Assembly: GCA_964465355.1 (NCBI GenBank)
Contig: CAYXJZ010000054.1
Span: 1 to 22,328, forward strand
DNA length: 22,328 bases
Direction: 5' to 3'
DNA from: JAABTL01 sp964465355
GTDB lineage: Bacteria; Deinococcota; Deinococci; Deinococcales; Trueperaceae
Of this stretch, positions 1-6,605 are shown piece after piece. The translations under genes and the position numbers were made by a program. Under the pieces are notes generated by a model. It did not search any database, had not been told where the DNA came from, and was given only the letters and a program-made list of their open reading frames with translations. Every line of letters begins with the position of its first letter. The stretch's first letter is position 1.

Positions 1-330
1 CCCAAGGGCCCGGGCGTACACGGGATCGAGCGCATGCTCGGCGTCGACGAAGGCGGCGACACCGCCGCTGGCCTGCACCTCGGCCACGACATGTAAGGAG
101 AGCGTGGTCTTGCCCCCTGACTCGGGGCCATAGATCTCCACGATGCGGCCCTTCGGCAGACCCCCGACGCCAAGGGCCACGTCCACCCCGAGCGAACCGG
201 TGCTCACCACCCCGATGGCCAAACTGCCCGCCTCACCACCCAGACGCATGATCGAGCCACGACCGAACTGTTTCTCGATCTGGAGGATGGTGGTGTCCAG
301 CGCCTTCTTGCGTTCCGCGTCCATCGTCAT
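1..330 (-). CDS. recA: RecA recombinase, N-terminal part (cut by window edge)
   Basis: RecA forms ATP-dependent filaments on single-stranded DNA for homologous recombination and for SOS-type signalling. The 110 visible codons match the RecA N-terminus closely: a KKALD..ILQIEKQFGRGSIMRLG opening segment, a STGSLGVDVALG segment, GGLPKGRIVEIYGPE, the Walker A loop GPESGGKT, and FVDAEHALDPVYAR. The gene runs off the left edge, so Walker B, loops L1/L2 and the C-terminus are not seen. I chose the ATG at 330 because GGAGG lies 4 nt upstream (335-339); a second in-frame ATG at 324 is possible with a 10-nt spacing. It lies 97 nt downstream of cinA on the same strand, an order known in several phyla. 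The ribosome binding site is inside an inverted repeat (separate entry). Identification is near certain. Confidence 0.98.
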   Translation of the reverse strand, partial: MTMDAERKKALDTTILQIEKQFGRGSIMRLGGEAGSLAIGVVSTGSLGVDVALGVGGLPKGRIVEIYGPESGGKTTLSLHVVAEVQASGGVAAFVDAEHALDPVYARALG

Positions 331-334
331 CAAG

Positions 335-374
335 CCTCCATGGAGCCCGGCCGGCTGGGAGCGGTCCATGGAGG
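335..374 (-). promoter_or_regulatory. Inverted repeat that includes the recA ribosome binding site
   Basis: The arms CCTCCATGGA (365-374 and 335-344 as read on the minus strand) are exact reverse complements separated by 20 nt. The downstream arm ends in the GGAGG that serves recA, 4 nt before its ATG. The 20-nt loop is itself GC-rich and partly self-complementary. In mRNA the anti-SD arm would pair fully with the SD, so the structure could lower or gate recA translation. The repeat is seen directly; the regulatory role is inference. Confidence 0.5.
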
Positions 375-380
375 CGGCCG

Positions 381-418
381 CCACGCCGCGGGCGTGGTCG
401 TAGCACACGCGAAGCGTG
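381..418 (-). terminator. Two small hairpins between cinA and recA
   Basis: CACGC-GAA-GCGTG (406-418) and CCACGCC-GCG-GGCGTGG (381-397) are perfect stems just after the cinA stop at 428. Neither has a T-tract, so they may be partial terminators, processing sites or simply structured spacer. Confidence 0.3.
397..405 (-). promoter_or_regulatory. Possible recA promoter, imperfect extended -10
   Basis: On the minus strand this reads TGCTACGAC, which matches the local extended -10 pattern TGCTANNNT except for the last base. It would start a transcript about 60 nt before the recA ATG, carrying the SD-containing inverted repeat. No -35 was recognised. It overlaps the hairpin at 381-397. recA may instead be read only from the cinA promoter. 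Confidence 0.25.
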
Positions 419-427
419 CGCACTCAT

Positions 428-1771
428 TCATTTCAACAAGGACCACAGGCCGAAGAGGGCCGCGAAGGCCAGCCGCTCGTCGCGTCTGGCCCGCCCTCCG
501 GCGGGCAGAACGAGACGCCGTGCGGCGACCCCACCAGGGCCGACGACCGCCCAGGAAGCGGCCCATCCCGGGGTCGCCCCCGGGCCTCCCGAGGTTCCCG
601 GCCGCCAAGGGCCGAGAGCCACGCCGTGGTCCGTCGAGAAACGGGCACAGGCGGCTCGGGCGAGATGCACGGCTTCCACCGTCCCTTGATCATCCGCCTG
701 GGCGGCAGCATCTGAGGCTGCTCCGGCGGTGCCGGACGAACCGTCCGGTAGGGGAGGGCGTGCGGCGTGCGATACGCCGAGCACGGCCAGCGCGTCGTCG
801 CGCCATGCTATCACGCCGCCCGCGAAGGTCTCGGCCAGGTCGCCGCCCGCATCCACCGCCGCTGGGTCCTCGGAGCCGGCCTCGGACAGCAGGGCGCTGA
901 GGCGTCCGCCGGTGGCGCAGTCGATCAAGGCGAGCCGCCCGCCCCTGGCGGAGACGGCCTGCAGGGCGCGGCCGGCCAGCTCATCCTGTTCGCCGCCCCA
1001 CACCGTGTCGGCAAGGGCCATGCCGACGGCCTCGGCCACCGGGCCGAGCAAGGCGGTGGCCCGGCCGAGGTCATCGGCCTTGGCGGCCACGCGTACGTGG
1101 ACGCCGTCACGCTTGGCGTAGGTGGCCACGCTTGGGTTGGGGCTCTGGGTGTAGGCATCCAACAGGTCGGCGATGTGCGACTCGCCGAGGCCGAAGGTCT
1201 TGAAGGTGCGGCTGACGAAACGGGCGCCGGGGAAGGCCAAGCGTAGCGCCACCTGGTCGCGCCACATCGGCTGCAGCTCATGGGGCGGACCGGGCAGCGC
1301 GGCCACCACCCGTTCGCGGCCGTCCACGTTCAGGCGCACGAACCAGCCTGGAGCGGTGCCGTTGGGGTTGTCCAGCGCGTGGGCGGCCGGGATGAGCCAG
1401 GCCTGCTTGAGGTTGCGCAGGGGCATGGTCCTGCCCATCCGCGCGAAGTGGCCGCGCAGGGTGGCCTCCAGAGCCGGGTCCACCTGCGGGGTCTGACCCA
1501 CCAGGTCGGCGATGGCTTCGCGGGTGAGGTCGTCGTCGGTAGGGCCGAGGCCGCCACAGAGCAGCACGAGGTCGCTGCGACCGACGGCGGCGCGCAGGGC
1601 CTCGGTGATGCGGCCGCGGTTGTCTCCGACGCGCTGGGACCAGTACACGTCGACGCTGCGCTCGGCCAGCTCGCGTGCGAGGAAGGCACTGTTGGTGTCG
1701 ACGATCTCGCCGAGGAGCAGTTCGGTGCCGACGGCCAGGAGCTCGGCGCTGCGGATGGGGATGCCTGCCAT
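428..1771 (-). CDS. cinA: CinA-family protein with a degenerate C-terminal amidase domain
   Basis: The 447-residue product has the usual two-domain CinA plan and near-usual length. The N-terminal MoCF-like (COG1058) domain is intact, with SAELLAVGTELLLGEIVDTN at the start and GGLGPTDDDLTREA near residue 73; this domain is linked to ADP-ribose / nucleotide pyrophosphatase activity. The C-terminal domain (from about residue 260) corresponds to NMN amidohydrolase (PncC), but the ESCTGG signature is DCATGG here, with Cys285 at the Ser position. The lysine expected in the following SNEAK-type segment is absent (WRDDALAVLGV), and the TGIAGP motif is replaced by a Gly/Pro-rich stretch. The ATG at 1771 has no SD; TAGCCT lies 5 nt upstream, suggesting a leaderless mRNA. 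It precedes recA and may be co-transcribed with it. The family is certain; amidase activity is doubtful. Confidence 0.93.
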   Translation of the reverse strand: MAGIPIRSAELLAVGTELLLGEIVDTNSAFLARELAERSVDVYWSQRVGDNRGRITEALRAAVGRSDLVLLCGGLGPTDDDLTREAIADLVGQTPQVDPALEATLRGHFARMGRTMPLRNLKQAWLIPAAHALDNPNGTAPGWFVRLNVDGRERVVAALPGPPHELQPMWRDQVALRLAFPGARFVSRTFKTFGLGESHIADLLDAYTQSPNPSVATYAKRDGVHVRVAAKADDLGRATALLGPVAEAVGMALADTVWGGEQDELAGRALQAVSARGGRLALIDCATGGRLSALLSEAGSEDPAAVDAGGDLAETFAGGVIAWRDDALAVLGVSHAARPPLPDGSSGTAGAASDAAAQADDQGTVEAVHLARAACARFSTDHGVALGPWRPGTSGGPGATPGWAASWAVVGPGGVAARRLVLPAGGRARRDERLAFAALFGLWSLLK

Positions 1772-1776
1772 GCGCG

Positions 1777-1782
1777 AGGCTA
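1777..1782 (-). promoter_or_regulatory. cinA -10 element, leaderless start
   Basis: On the minus strand GGTAGCCT is followed by 5 nt and the cinA ATG. With a start site about 6-7 nt after the -10, transcription would begin at or next to the ATG. No SD is present, which fits. Confidence 0.5.
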
Positions 1783-1857
1783 CCGCCGATGGGGCCTCTG
1801 TGGGGTGTATGGAGCCACCCGGACGTCCGCCACCGGTCGCGGAGGCTCATGGAGCGG

Positions 1858-1866
1858 TGCTAGCAT
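1858..1866 (+). promoter_or_regulatory. Extended -10 promoter for the leader ORF / MoxR-VWA operon
   Basis: TGCTAGCAT is an extended -10 (TGC plus TANNNT) placed 5 nt before the ATG at 1872. It is the only promoter-like element in the 168-nt gap before the MoxR gene. It stands back to back with the cinA -10, about 78 bp apart. No -35 was recognised. Confidence 0.5.
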
Positions 1867-1871
1867 GCCCC

Positions 1872-1943
1872 ATGAACGTCCCCACCCCGATGAAACACGT
1901 GCTGAACGTGCCCGCGGTCCCCACGACCACAGGTGCTGCGTGA
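1872..1943 (+). CDS. 23-residue leader ORF overlapping the MoxR start
   Basis: An ATG 5 nt after an extended -10 opens a 24-codon frame (MNVPTPMKHVL..., rich in Val, Pro and Thr) that ends in a TGA overlapping the GTG start of the MoxR gene (GTGA, 1940-1943). There is no run of a single regulatory amino acid as in classical attenuators. A leaderless leader peptide that delivers ribosomes to a weakly initiated gene is the simplest reading. It may also be chance; conservation in relatives has not been examined. Confidence 0.35.
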   Translation: MNVPTPMKHVLNVPAVPTTTGAA

Positions 1944-3379
1944 AGCCGACCACGGTCGCCGAGCTCAGGTCGAGTGCCTACGCCGCCACGGCCGGCCGCA
2001 GTGTCCGCGACGAGCTGCGAGGCAACCTCATCCAGCGGCTTCGTTCGGGCGACCGCATCTTCCCCGGTGTGCTCGGCTACGACGACAGCGTGGTGCCGCA
2101 GGTGGTCAACGCGCTGCTCTCGCGCCATCACTTCATCCTGCTTGGCCTGCGCGGCCAGGCCAAGACACGCCTGCTTCGGTCGCTGACCGAGCTGCTCGAC
2201 CCCGAGGTGCCGGTGCTGGCCGACGCCGAGCTGCCAGACGACCCGCTCGCGCCCGTCACGGTGGACGGCAAGGCCCTGCTGGCCGAGGAGGGTGACGCGG
2301 CCAAGGTGGCCTGGTGGCCGCGCGAGGCCCGCTACGTCGAGAAGCTGGCCACGCCCGACGTCACCGTGGCCGACCTCATCGGCGACATCGACCCCATCAA
2401 GGCGGCCAGGCTGGGCACCCAGTTGGGCGACCCGCGTGCGATCCACTATGGCCTGCTGCCACGCGCCAACCGTGGCATCTTCGCCGTCAACGAGCTGCCC
2501 GACCTGGCGGCCAAGGTGCAGGTGGCCCTGTTCAACGTCATGCAGGAGGGCGACGTGCAGGTCAAGGGCTACCCCCTTCGCTTGCCGCTCGACCTGGTGC
2601 TGGTCTTCAGCGCCAACCCGGAGGACTACACCGCCCGCGGCAAGATCATCACCCCGCTCAAGGACCGCATCGGCAGCGAGGTGCGCACCCACTACCCCAA
2701 CACGGTGCAGGAGGGCATGCAGGTCACCGGCCAGGAGGCATGGACGGCGCGCGACAGCGGCGTGCGCATCCCCTCCTTCGTGGCCGAGGTGGTGGAGGAG
2801 ACCGCCTTCCAGGCGCGCGACGACAGCCGGGTGGACAAGCATGCAGGCGTCTCCCAGCGCCTGCCCATCAGCCTGCTCGAGACGGTGGCCTCCAACGCCG
2901 AGCAGCGCGCCATGCGCCAGGGGCAGTCGGTGCCGGTGGCGCGGGTCTCGGACCTCTACGCTGCCCTCACGGCGGTGACGGGCAAGTTGGAGCTGGAGTA
3001 CGAGGGCGAGCTCAAGGGCGGCGAGACGGTGGCCAAGGAAGTGGTGCGCAAGGCGGTGGCGCAGGTGTTCAGTCGCCGGCTCGGCTCCCAGCCGGTGGAC
3101 GAGGTGCTGGCCTTCTTCGGCGAGGATCGCAGCCTCAAGGTGCCGCAGGACCTGGACCCAAGCGCCCTGCTGCAGCTCTACGGCACGGTGCCCGGCCTCT
3201 CGCCCCTCGCCTCGGCGCTGGCCGAAGGGCAGGAGCCTGCTGACCTGGCTGTTGCCGCCGACTTCGTCCTCGAGGGTCTGGTGGCCAGGCGCGAGGTAGG
3301 CCGTTCCGAGGAGCGGGGTTACGTCGCCGCCGAGGAAGACGTGGCGATGGCCGCCGGTGCCCGCCGCCGCTGGAACTGA
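1940..3379 (+). CDS. MoxR-type AAA+ ATPase (magnesium chelatase-like)
   Basis: The 479-residue product belongs to the MoxR/ChlI branch of AAA+ ATPases, which act as chaperones that load or activate partners together with VWA-domain proteins. Visible motifs are Walker A GLRGQAKT (residues 69-76, Lys75), the Walker B end FAVNELPDL (Glu185), sensor 1 FSANPEDYT (Asn226) and the family blocks PREARYVEKLATPDVTVADL and TPLKDRIGSEVRTHYP. I chose GTG 1940 because homologues I recall begin shortly before the SxAYAxxxGRSVRxE segment, and because it overlaps the stop of the small upstream ORF. An in-frame ATG at 1865 would add an unlikely His/Arg/Pro-rich tail. It is followed by the VWA gene after 13 nt with a strong SD between. 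The substrate is unknown. Confidence 0.9.
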   Translation: MKPTTVAELRSSAYAATAGRSVRDELRGNLIQRLRSGDRIFPGVLGYDDSVVPQVVNALLSRHHFILLGLRGQAKTRLLRSLTELLDPEVPVLADAELPDDPLAPVTVDGKALLAEEGDAAKVAWWPREARYVEKLATPDVTVADLIGDIDPIKAARLGTQLGDPRAIHYGLLPRANRGIFAVNELPDLAAKVQVALFNVMQEGDVQVKGYPLRLPLDLVLVFSANPEDYTARGKIITPLKDRIGSEVRTHYPNTVQEGMQVTGQEAWTARDSGVRIPSFVAEVVEETAFQARDDSRVDKHAGVSQRLPISLLETVASNAEQRAMRQGQSVPVARVSDLYAALTAVTGKLELEYEGELKGGETVAKEVVRKAVAQVFSRRLGSQPVDEVLAFFGEDRSLKVPQDLDPSALLQLYGTVPGLSPLASALAEGQEPADLAVAADFVLEGLVARREVGRSEERGYVAAEEDVAMAAGARRRWN

Positions 3380-3384
3380 GGAGG
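3379..3384 (+). promoter_or_regulatory. Ribosome binding site of the VWA gene
   Basis: AGGAGG begins on the last base of the MoxR stop codon and lies 8 nt before GTG 3393. It fixes that GTG as the start, rather than the in-frame ATG at 3357 inside the MoxR gene. Confidence 0.8.
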
Positions 3385-3392
3385 CAGACCCC

Positions 3393-4634
3393 GTGAAGGC
3401 CGTCCGCTACTCCAAGTACGAAGCCACGTTGGACGATCTGGACGCCGCCAGCCTGATGTCGATGATCCAGGATCGGCTGCTGTCATCCGGCTTCGACCGC
3501 AACCCATGGGATCCGGACCCGGACGCCAGCCTCACCATGGACGACCTCTACCAGGCCATCGCCGAGGCCCTGCTGCAGGAGGGCTTGGTGGACCAGAGCA
3601 TGCTGGAGGCCGCCCTGGAGGCCGAGGACTGGCGCCAGAGCGAGTTGGGTCGCCTGGCGCGCTCCTTGGCCGAGCGTCTGGAACGCGAGGGCTTCCTGCG
3701 TCCGGGCGGCAGCGGCGACGATCCGGACGCGCCTGGTCAAGGCGGCGTTGGGCCGAGCGGCGACCCTGGCCAGGCCACCTTCGAGCTCACCAGCAAGGCC
3801 ATCGACTTCCTCGGCTACCGCACGCTCAAGGATGTGCTCGGGGCCTCCGGCGCCTCATCGGTGGGCGCCCACGACACCGACATGACCACGACCGGGGTGG
3901 AGACCACCGGTGCCTCACGGCCTTACGCCTTCGGTGACGCCCTCAACCTTGATGTGACGCAGACCTTCAAGGAGGCGGCCAAGCGCGGTCTCGACGGCGG
4001 CCTCAGCCTGGAGGAGGGCGACCTGTGGGTGCACGAGAGCGAGCTGCAGTCCAGTTGCGCCACGGTGGTGTTGCTCGACTGCTCGCACTCCATGATCCTC
4101 TACGGCGAGGACCGCTTCACCCCGGCCAAGCGCGTGGCCCTGGCGCTGGCGCACATGATCAGGACCCAGTACCCGGGCGACAGCGTGCGTTTCGTGCTCT
4201 TCCACGACAGCGCAGAGGAGATCCCGCTGCAGCGACTGGCCACCGCCCAGGTGGGGCCGTACCACACCAACACGGCGGAGGGGCTGCGGCTGGCGCAGAA
4301 GCTGCTGGCCAGGCAGCGCAAGGACATGAAGCAGATCGTGATGATCACCGACGGCAAGCCATCGGCCATCACCCTGCCTGGCGGACGCATCTACCGCAAC
4401 GCCTACGGCCTCGATCCACTGGTGCTCGGCGAGACGCTACGCGAGGTGGGCTCCTGCCGTCGCCAGGGCATCCAGATCAACACCTTCATGCTGGCCCGCG
4501 ACCCCGAGCTCATCGCCTTCGTGCAGCGGGTGAGCCGCATGACGAGGGGCAAGGCCTACTTCACCACCCCAGGCACCATCGGCCGCTACGTGCTGCAGGA
4601 CTTCCAGGCGCGGCGGACGAAGATGGTGAACTAG
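3393..4634 (+). CDS. VWA-domain protein, partner of the MoxR ATPase
   Basis: The 413-residue protein has an N-terminal region of about 220 residues rich in acidic and helical segments, then a von Willebrand A domain. The metal-binding MIDAS site is complete: DCSHS (Asp229, Ser231, Ser233), a Thr in YHTNTAEG (292-294) and Asp320 in MITDGKPS. No signal peptide or membrane segment is seen, so it should be cytoplasmic, unlike BatA-type VWA proteins. The end region RMTRGKAYFTTP... is typical of the family that pairs with magnesium-chelatase-like MoxR ATPases. It is coupled to the ATPase gene (13-nt gap). The two probably form a metal-dependent ATPase/VWA machine; the client protein is not apparent from the neighbours. 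Confidence 0.9.
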   Translation: MKAVRYSKYEATLDDLDAASLMSMIQDRLLSSGFDRNPWDPDPDASLTMDDLYQAIAEALLQEGLVDQSMLEAALEAEDWRQSELGRLARSLAERLEREGFLRPGGSGDDPDAPGQGGVGPSGDPGQATFELTSKAIDFLGYRTLKDVLGASGASSVGAHDTDMTTTGVETTGASRPYAFGDALNLDVTQTFKEAAKRGLDGGLSLEEGDLWVHESELQSSCATVVLLDCSHSMILYGEDRFTPAKRVALALAHMIRTQYPGDSVRFVLFHDSAEEIPLQRLATAQVGPYHTNTAEGLRLAQKLLARQRKDMKQIVMITDGKPSAITLPGGRIYRNAYGLDPLVLGETLREVGSCRRQGIQINTFMLARDPELIAFVQRVSRMTRGKAYFTTPGTIGRYVLQDFQARRTKMVN

Positions 4635-4668
4635 TCAGGAGCCACTCCCTGAACTGAAGCTCGACCCT

Positions 4669-4697
4669 GCAGTTCGGCAGCAACGCAGCCGAACTGC
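4669..4697. terminator. Hairpin 1 at the VWA / TPR convergent junction
   Basis: Perfect 10-bp arms GCAGTTCGGC / GCCGAACTGC with a 9-nt loop, between the stops of two converging genes. There is no T-tract on either side. It is probably a bidirectional terminator, and its stem start matches the palindrome at 21622-21649. Confidence 0.6.
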
Positions 4698-4701
4698 CAA
4701 G

Positions 4702-4728
4702 GCGTTGGGATGCGCAGCATCCCAACGC
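4702..4728. terminator. Hairpin 2 at the VWA / TPR convergent junction
   Basis: Perfect 12-bp arms GCGTTGGGATGC / GCATCCCAACGC with a 3-nt centre (GCA), 4 nt after hairpin 1 and 2 nt from the stop codon of the minus-strand TPR gene. Its symmetry lets it act in both directions. Confidence 0.65.
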
Positions 4729-4730
4729 AC

Positions 4731-5558
4731 TTAGTCCAACCGCCGCGCCAGCCTGTCCACCGCCTGCACGGCCGGCAGGTAGTTGGGATCAACGGTGCGC
4801 GCTGCCTTGTAGGCCGCCTCGGCCGAGGCAAGGTCGCCCAGCGCCTCGTAGGCCTCGCCCAAGCGGTACCAGGCCTCGACGTAGGCAGGGCCGGGCGGTC
4901 GCGGCTCGCCGCTGTCGGTGGTCTCGTAGATGTCAAGAGAACGCTGGAAGGCGGCGACAGCTTCTTGGTACCGGCCGATGGCCGAGAGCACCCTGCCCCT
5001 TGCGAGGTCGGGCCAGGGCTCTAGGCTGCCGCGATCTGTCTCAGAAGCTGCGGTGAAGGCCTGCAAGGCGGCATCGGTCATGCCGGCCTGCCAGGCCACC
5101 CGCCCCCAGTCCATCGCGTACTGGTAGTCGGGCTGGCGGATGAAGGCGTTCTGCAGCTGCTGCACGGCGCCGGCATCGTCGCCGTTGGCGGCGCGGATCA
5201 GCGCGGCCAGGTGGACGTGGCTGGCTGGCAGGCTGGTGGTCAAGGAGCTGGCCACCGTCAAGCGTTCAGCGGCGGCGTCCAAGTTGCCGGTCAGGTAGAG
5301 CGCGGTGGCGTACAGCAGGTGGGCTTCCGGGTCGGTGGGGCGCTGTTCGATGAGGTTGGGACCGTTGAGCTGGGCCGCCGAGTTCCAATAGCCGCGGTCG
5401 AGCAGGTCGCGCATCGCGGCCATGCCGTCCTGCGCGAAGGCGGGCGCGGCGGCCAGGAGCACGAGGAGGCAGGAGGTCAGCAGCAGGCACCGTCGCGGCG
5501 CCGACGCGCCGCGACCCCATCCGCCACCTTCGAGCCCAGCAAGGATCAGCCTTCTCAC
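4731..5558 (-). CDS. Secreted TPR-repeat protein of unknown function
   Basis: The 275-residue product has a signal peptide (hydrophobic LLLTSCLLVLLAAAPAFA, probable cleavage after AFA near residue 42), then tetratricopeptide-like helical pairs throughout, for example LLYATALYLTGNLDAAAERL, WGRVAWQAGMTDAALQAF and YRLGEAYEALGDLASAEAAY. TPR arrays bind proteins; this one would sit in the periplasm or on the outer face. The GTG at 5558 comes 10 nt after the csaB stop, so it is the last gene of the pyrG-to-TPR operon. Its place next to csaB suggests a scaffold role in cell-wall polymer or S-layer assembly, but that is inference. The signal peptide is long because of an Arg/Gly-rich lead; a later start is possible. 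Confidence 0.8.
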   Translation of the reverse strand: MRRLILAGLEGGGWGRGASAPRRCLLLTSCLLVLLAAAPAFAQDGMAAMRDLLDRGYWNSAAQLNGPNLIEQRPTDPEAHLLYATALYLTGNLDAAAERLTVASSLTTSLPASHVHLAALIRAANGDDAGAVQQLQNAFIRQPDYQYAMDWGRVAWQAGMTDAALQAFTAASETDRGSLEPWPDLARGRVLSAIGRYQEAVAAFQRSLDIYETTDSGEPRPPGPAYVEAWYRLGEAYEALGDLASAEAAYKAARTVDPNYLPAVQAVDRLARRLD

Positions 5559-5568
5559 GCGTCCCAGT

Positions 5569-6594
5569 CTACGCTTCGGGGTCCTGAGGCAGGTGAAGGG
5601 CCTCGTCGAGCAGCCAATCGACGCCTGCCGTTGCCCGTGCGCGCTCGGCGGCCACGGCCTCCTCGTCCAGCACCGGGGCGTCGAGGAAGGCGCTCAGTTC
5701 CGACAAGGCGGCAGCCTGTTGCTCGGCCTGCCGCGCCGCAGGGGCGTCCACCACCGGTGCCCCGACGCGCATGGCGAAGCCGCGCACCTTGGGATCGTAG
5801 GCCACGCCGGCCACTGGGCTGCCTGCCACGACGCCGAGCACGAGCCCATGCAGACGTCCGCTCAGCACGGCGTGGACGCCGGCCAGCGCGCGTGTCAGGC
5901 TCACGGGGTCGTCGGCGGGCAGGGTGGCGAGGCCAGGCAGCTCGGCCTGCAACCGCTGCGCTTCGGTCTCGTCCTGCAGGGGATGGACGAGGGCCATGGC
6001 CAGCCGACCACCCTGCGCCAGGTGGCGCCGGCCGGCGGCCACCAGCAGCTCGCTGATCCCCGGGTAGCCGGCCCTTGGCACCAGGACAAGGGTTCCGTCG
6101 TTGTCGGTCCGGTCCGGGCGAGGCAGGAGCATGGCAGCGTCGGCCACTGCCCTTGCCCCGAGGCCCATGCGCGCGGCCAGTGCAACGGAGGCCTCGTCCC
6201 GCAAGGCAAGGGGAAGGCCGCGCAGCGTTCGGCCCACCCGCGCCTGGCCGCGCTCCGACAGCGGGCCGAGCGACTGGCCGAAGACCACCACCCGCTTGCC
6301 GAGGAAGCGTGCTGCCTGGATCACGCCGAGGTAGTAGCTCAATGAACGACTGGAGCTATGGTCCTGCAGCAGGCCGCCGCCGCCGCTGAGCAGGGCCCGG
6401 CTGGAGAGCAGCGCGCCCGGCAGGCCGTGCAGGCGGTGCACCGCCTCCACCTGATGGAGGCGGCGGGTGGTGGCGGGGTCCATGGAAGCCACCACGGGCC
6501 GCAGCCGCCCACGCAGACCGTGCAGCAGGCCCGCCAGCAGGGCTTCGTCCCCCAGGTTGCCGGCACCGTAGTAGCCGGAGATCAGCAGCCGCAT
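5569..6594 (-). CDS. csaB: Polysaccharide pyruvyl transferase CsaB
   Basis: CsaB transfers pyruvate from phosphoenolpyruvate to a cell-wall-linked polysaccharide, creating the pyruvyl ketal that SLH-domain S-layer proteins bind. The 341-residue sequence shows the family hallmarks: the N-terminal GYYGAGNLGDEALL, SGGGGLLQD near residue 70, FGQSLGPLS, and the C-terminal SGRLHGLVLGVVAGSPV. Its length fits. I chose ATG 6594, 11 nt after the DUF5693 stop with AGGG upstream; longer readings in this frame run through the DUF5693 gene. In Thermus, CsaB-dependent pyruvylation anchors the SlpA layer, so an SLH-anchored surface layer is likely here. It follows DUF5693 and precedes a secreted TPR gene in one operon. 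Confidence 0.95.
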   Translation of the reverse strand: MRLLISGYYGAGNLGDEALLAGLLHGLRGRLRPVVASMDPATTRRLHQVEAVHRLHGLPGALLSSRALLSGGGGLLQDHSSSRSLSYYLGVIQAARFLGKRVVVFGQSLGPLSERGQARVGRTLRGLPLALRDEASVALAARMGLGARAVADAAMLLPRPDRTDNDGTLVLVPRAGYPGISELLVAAGRRHLAQGGRLAMALVHPLQDETEAQRLQAELPGLATLPADDPVSLTRALAGVHAVLSGRLHGLVLGVVAGSPVAGVAYDPKVRGFAMRVGAPVVDAPAARQAEQQAAALSELSAFLDAPVLDEEAVAAERARATAGVDWLLDEALHLPQDPEA

Positions 6595-6605
6595 GCCCTG
6601 TTCGT

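Noticed and set aside
1..330. Possible intein or split in recA
   Set aside because: The visible part is continuous and standard; nothing can be said beyond the edge.
1280..3379. 699-residue version of the MoxR ATPase
   Set aside because: Its first 220 codons are antisense to cinA and have no family similarity.
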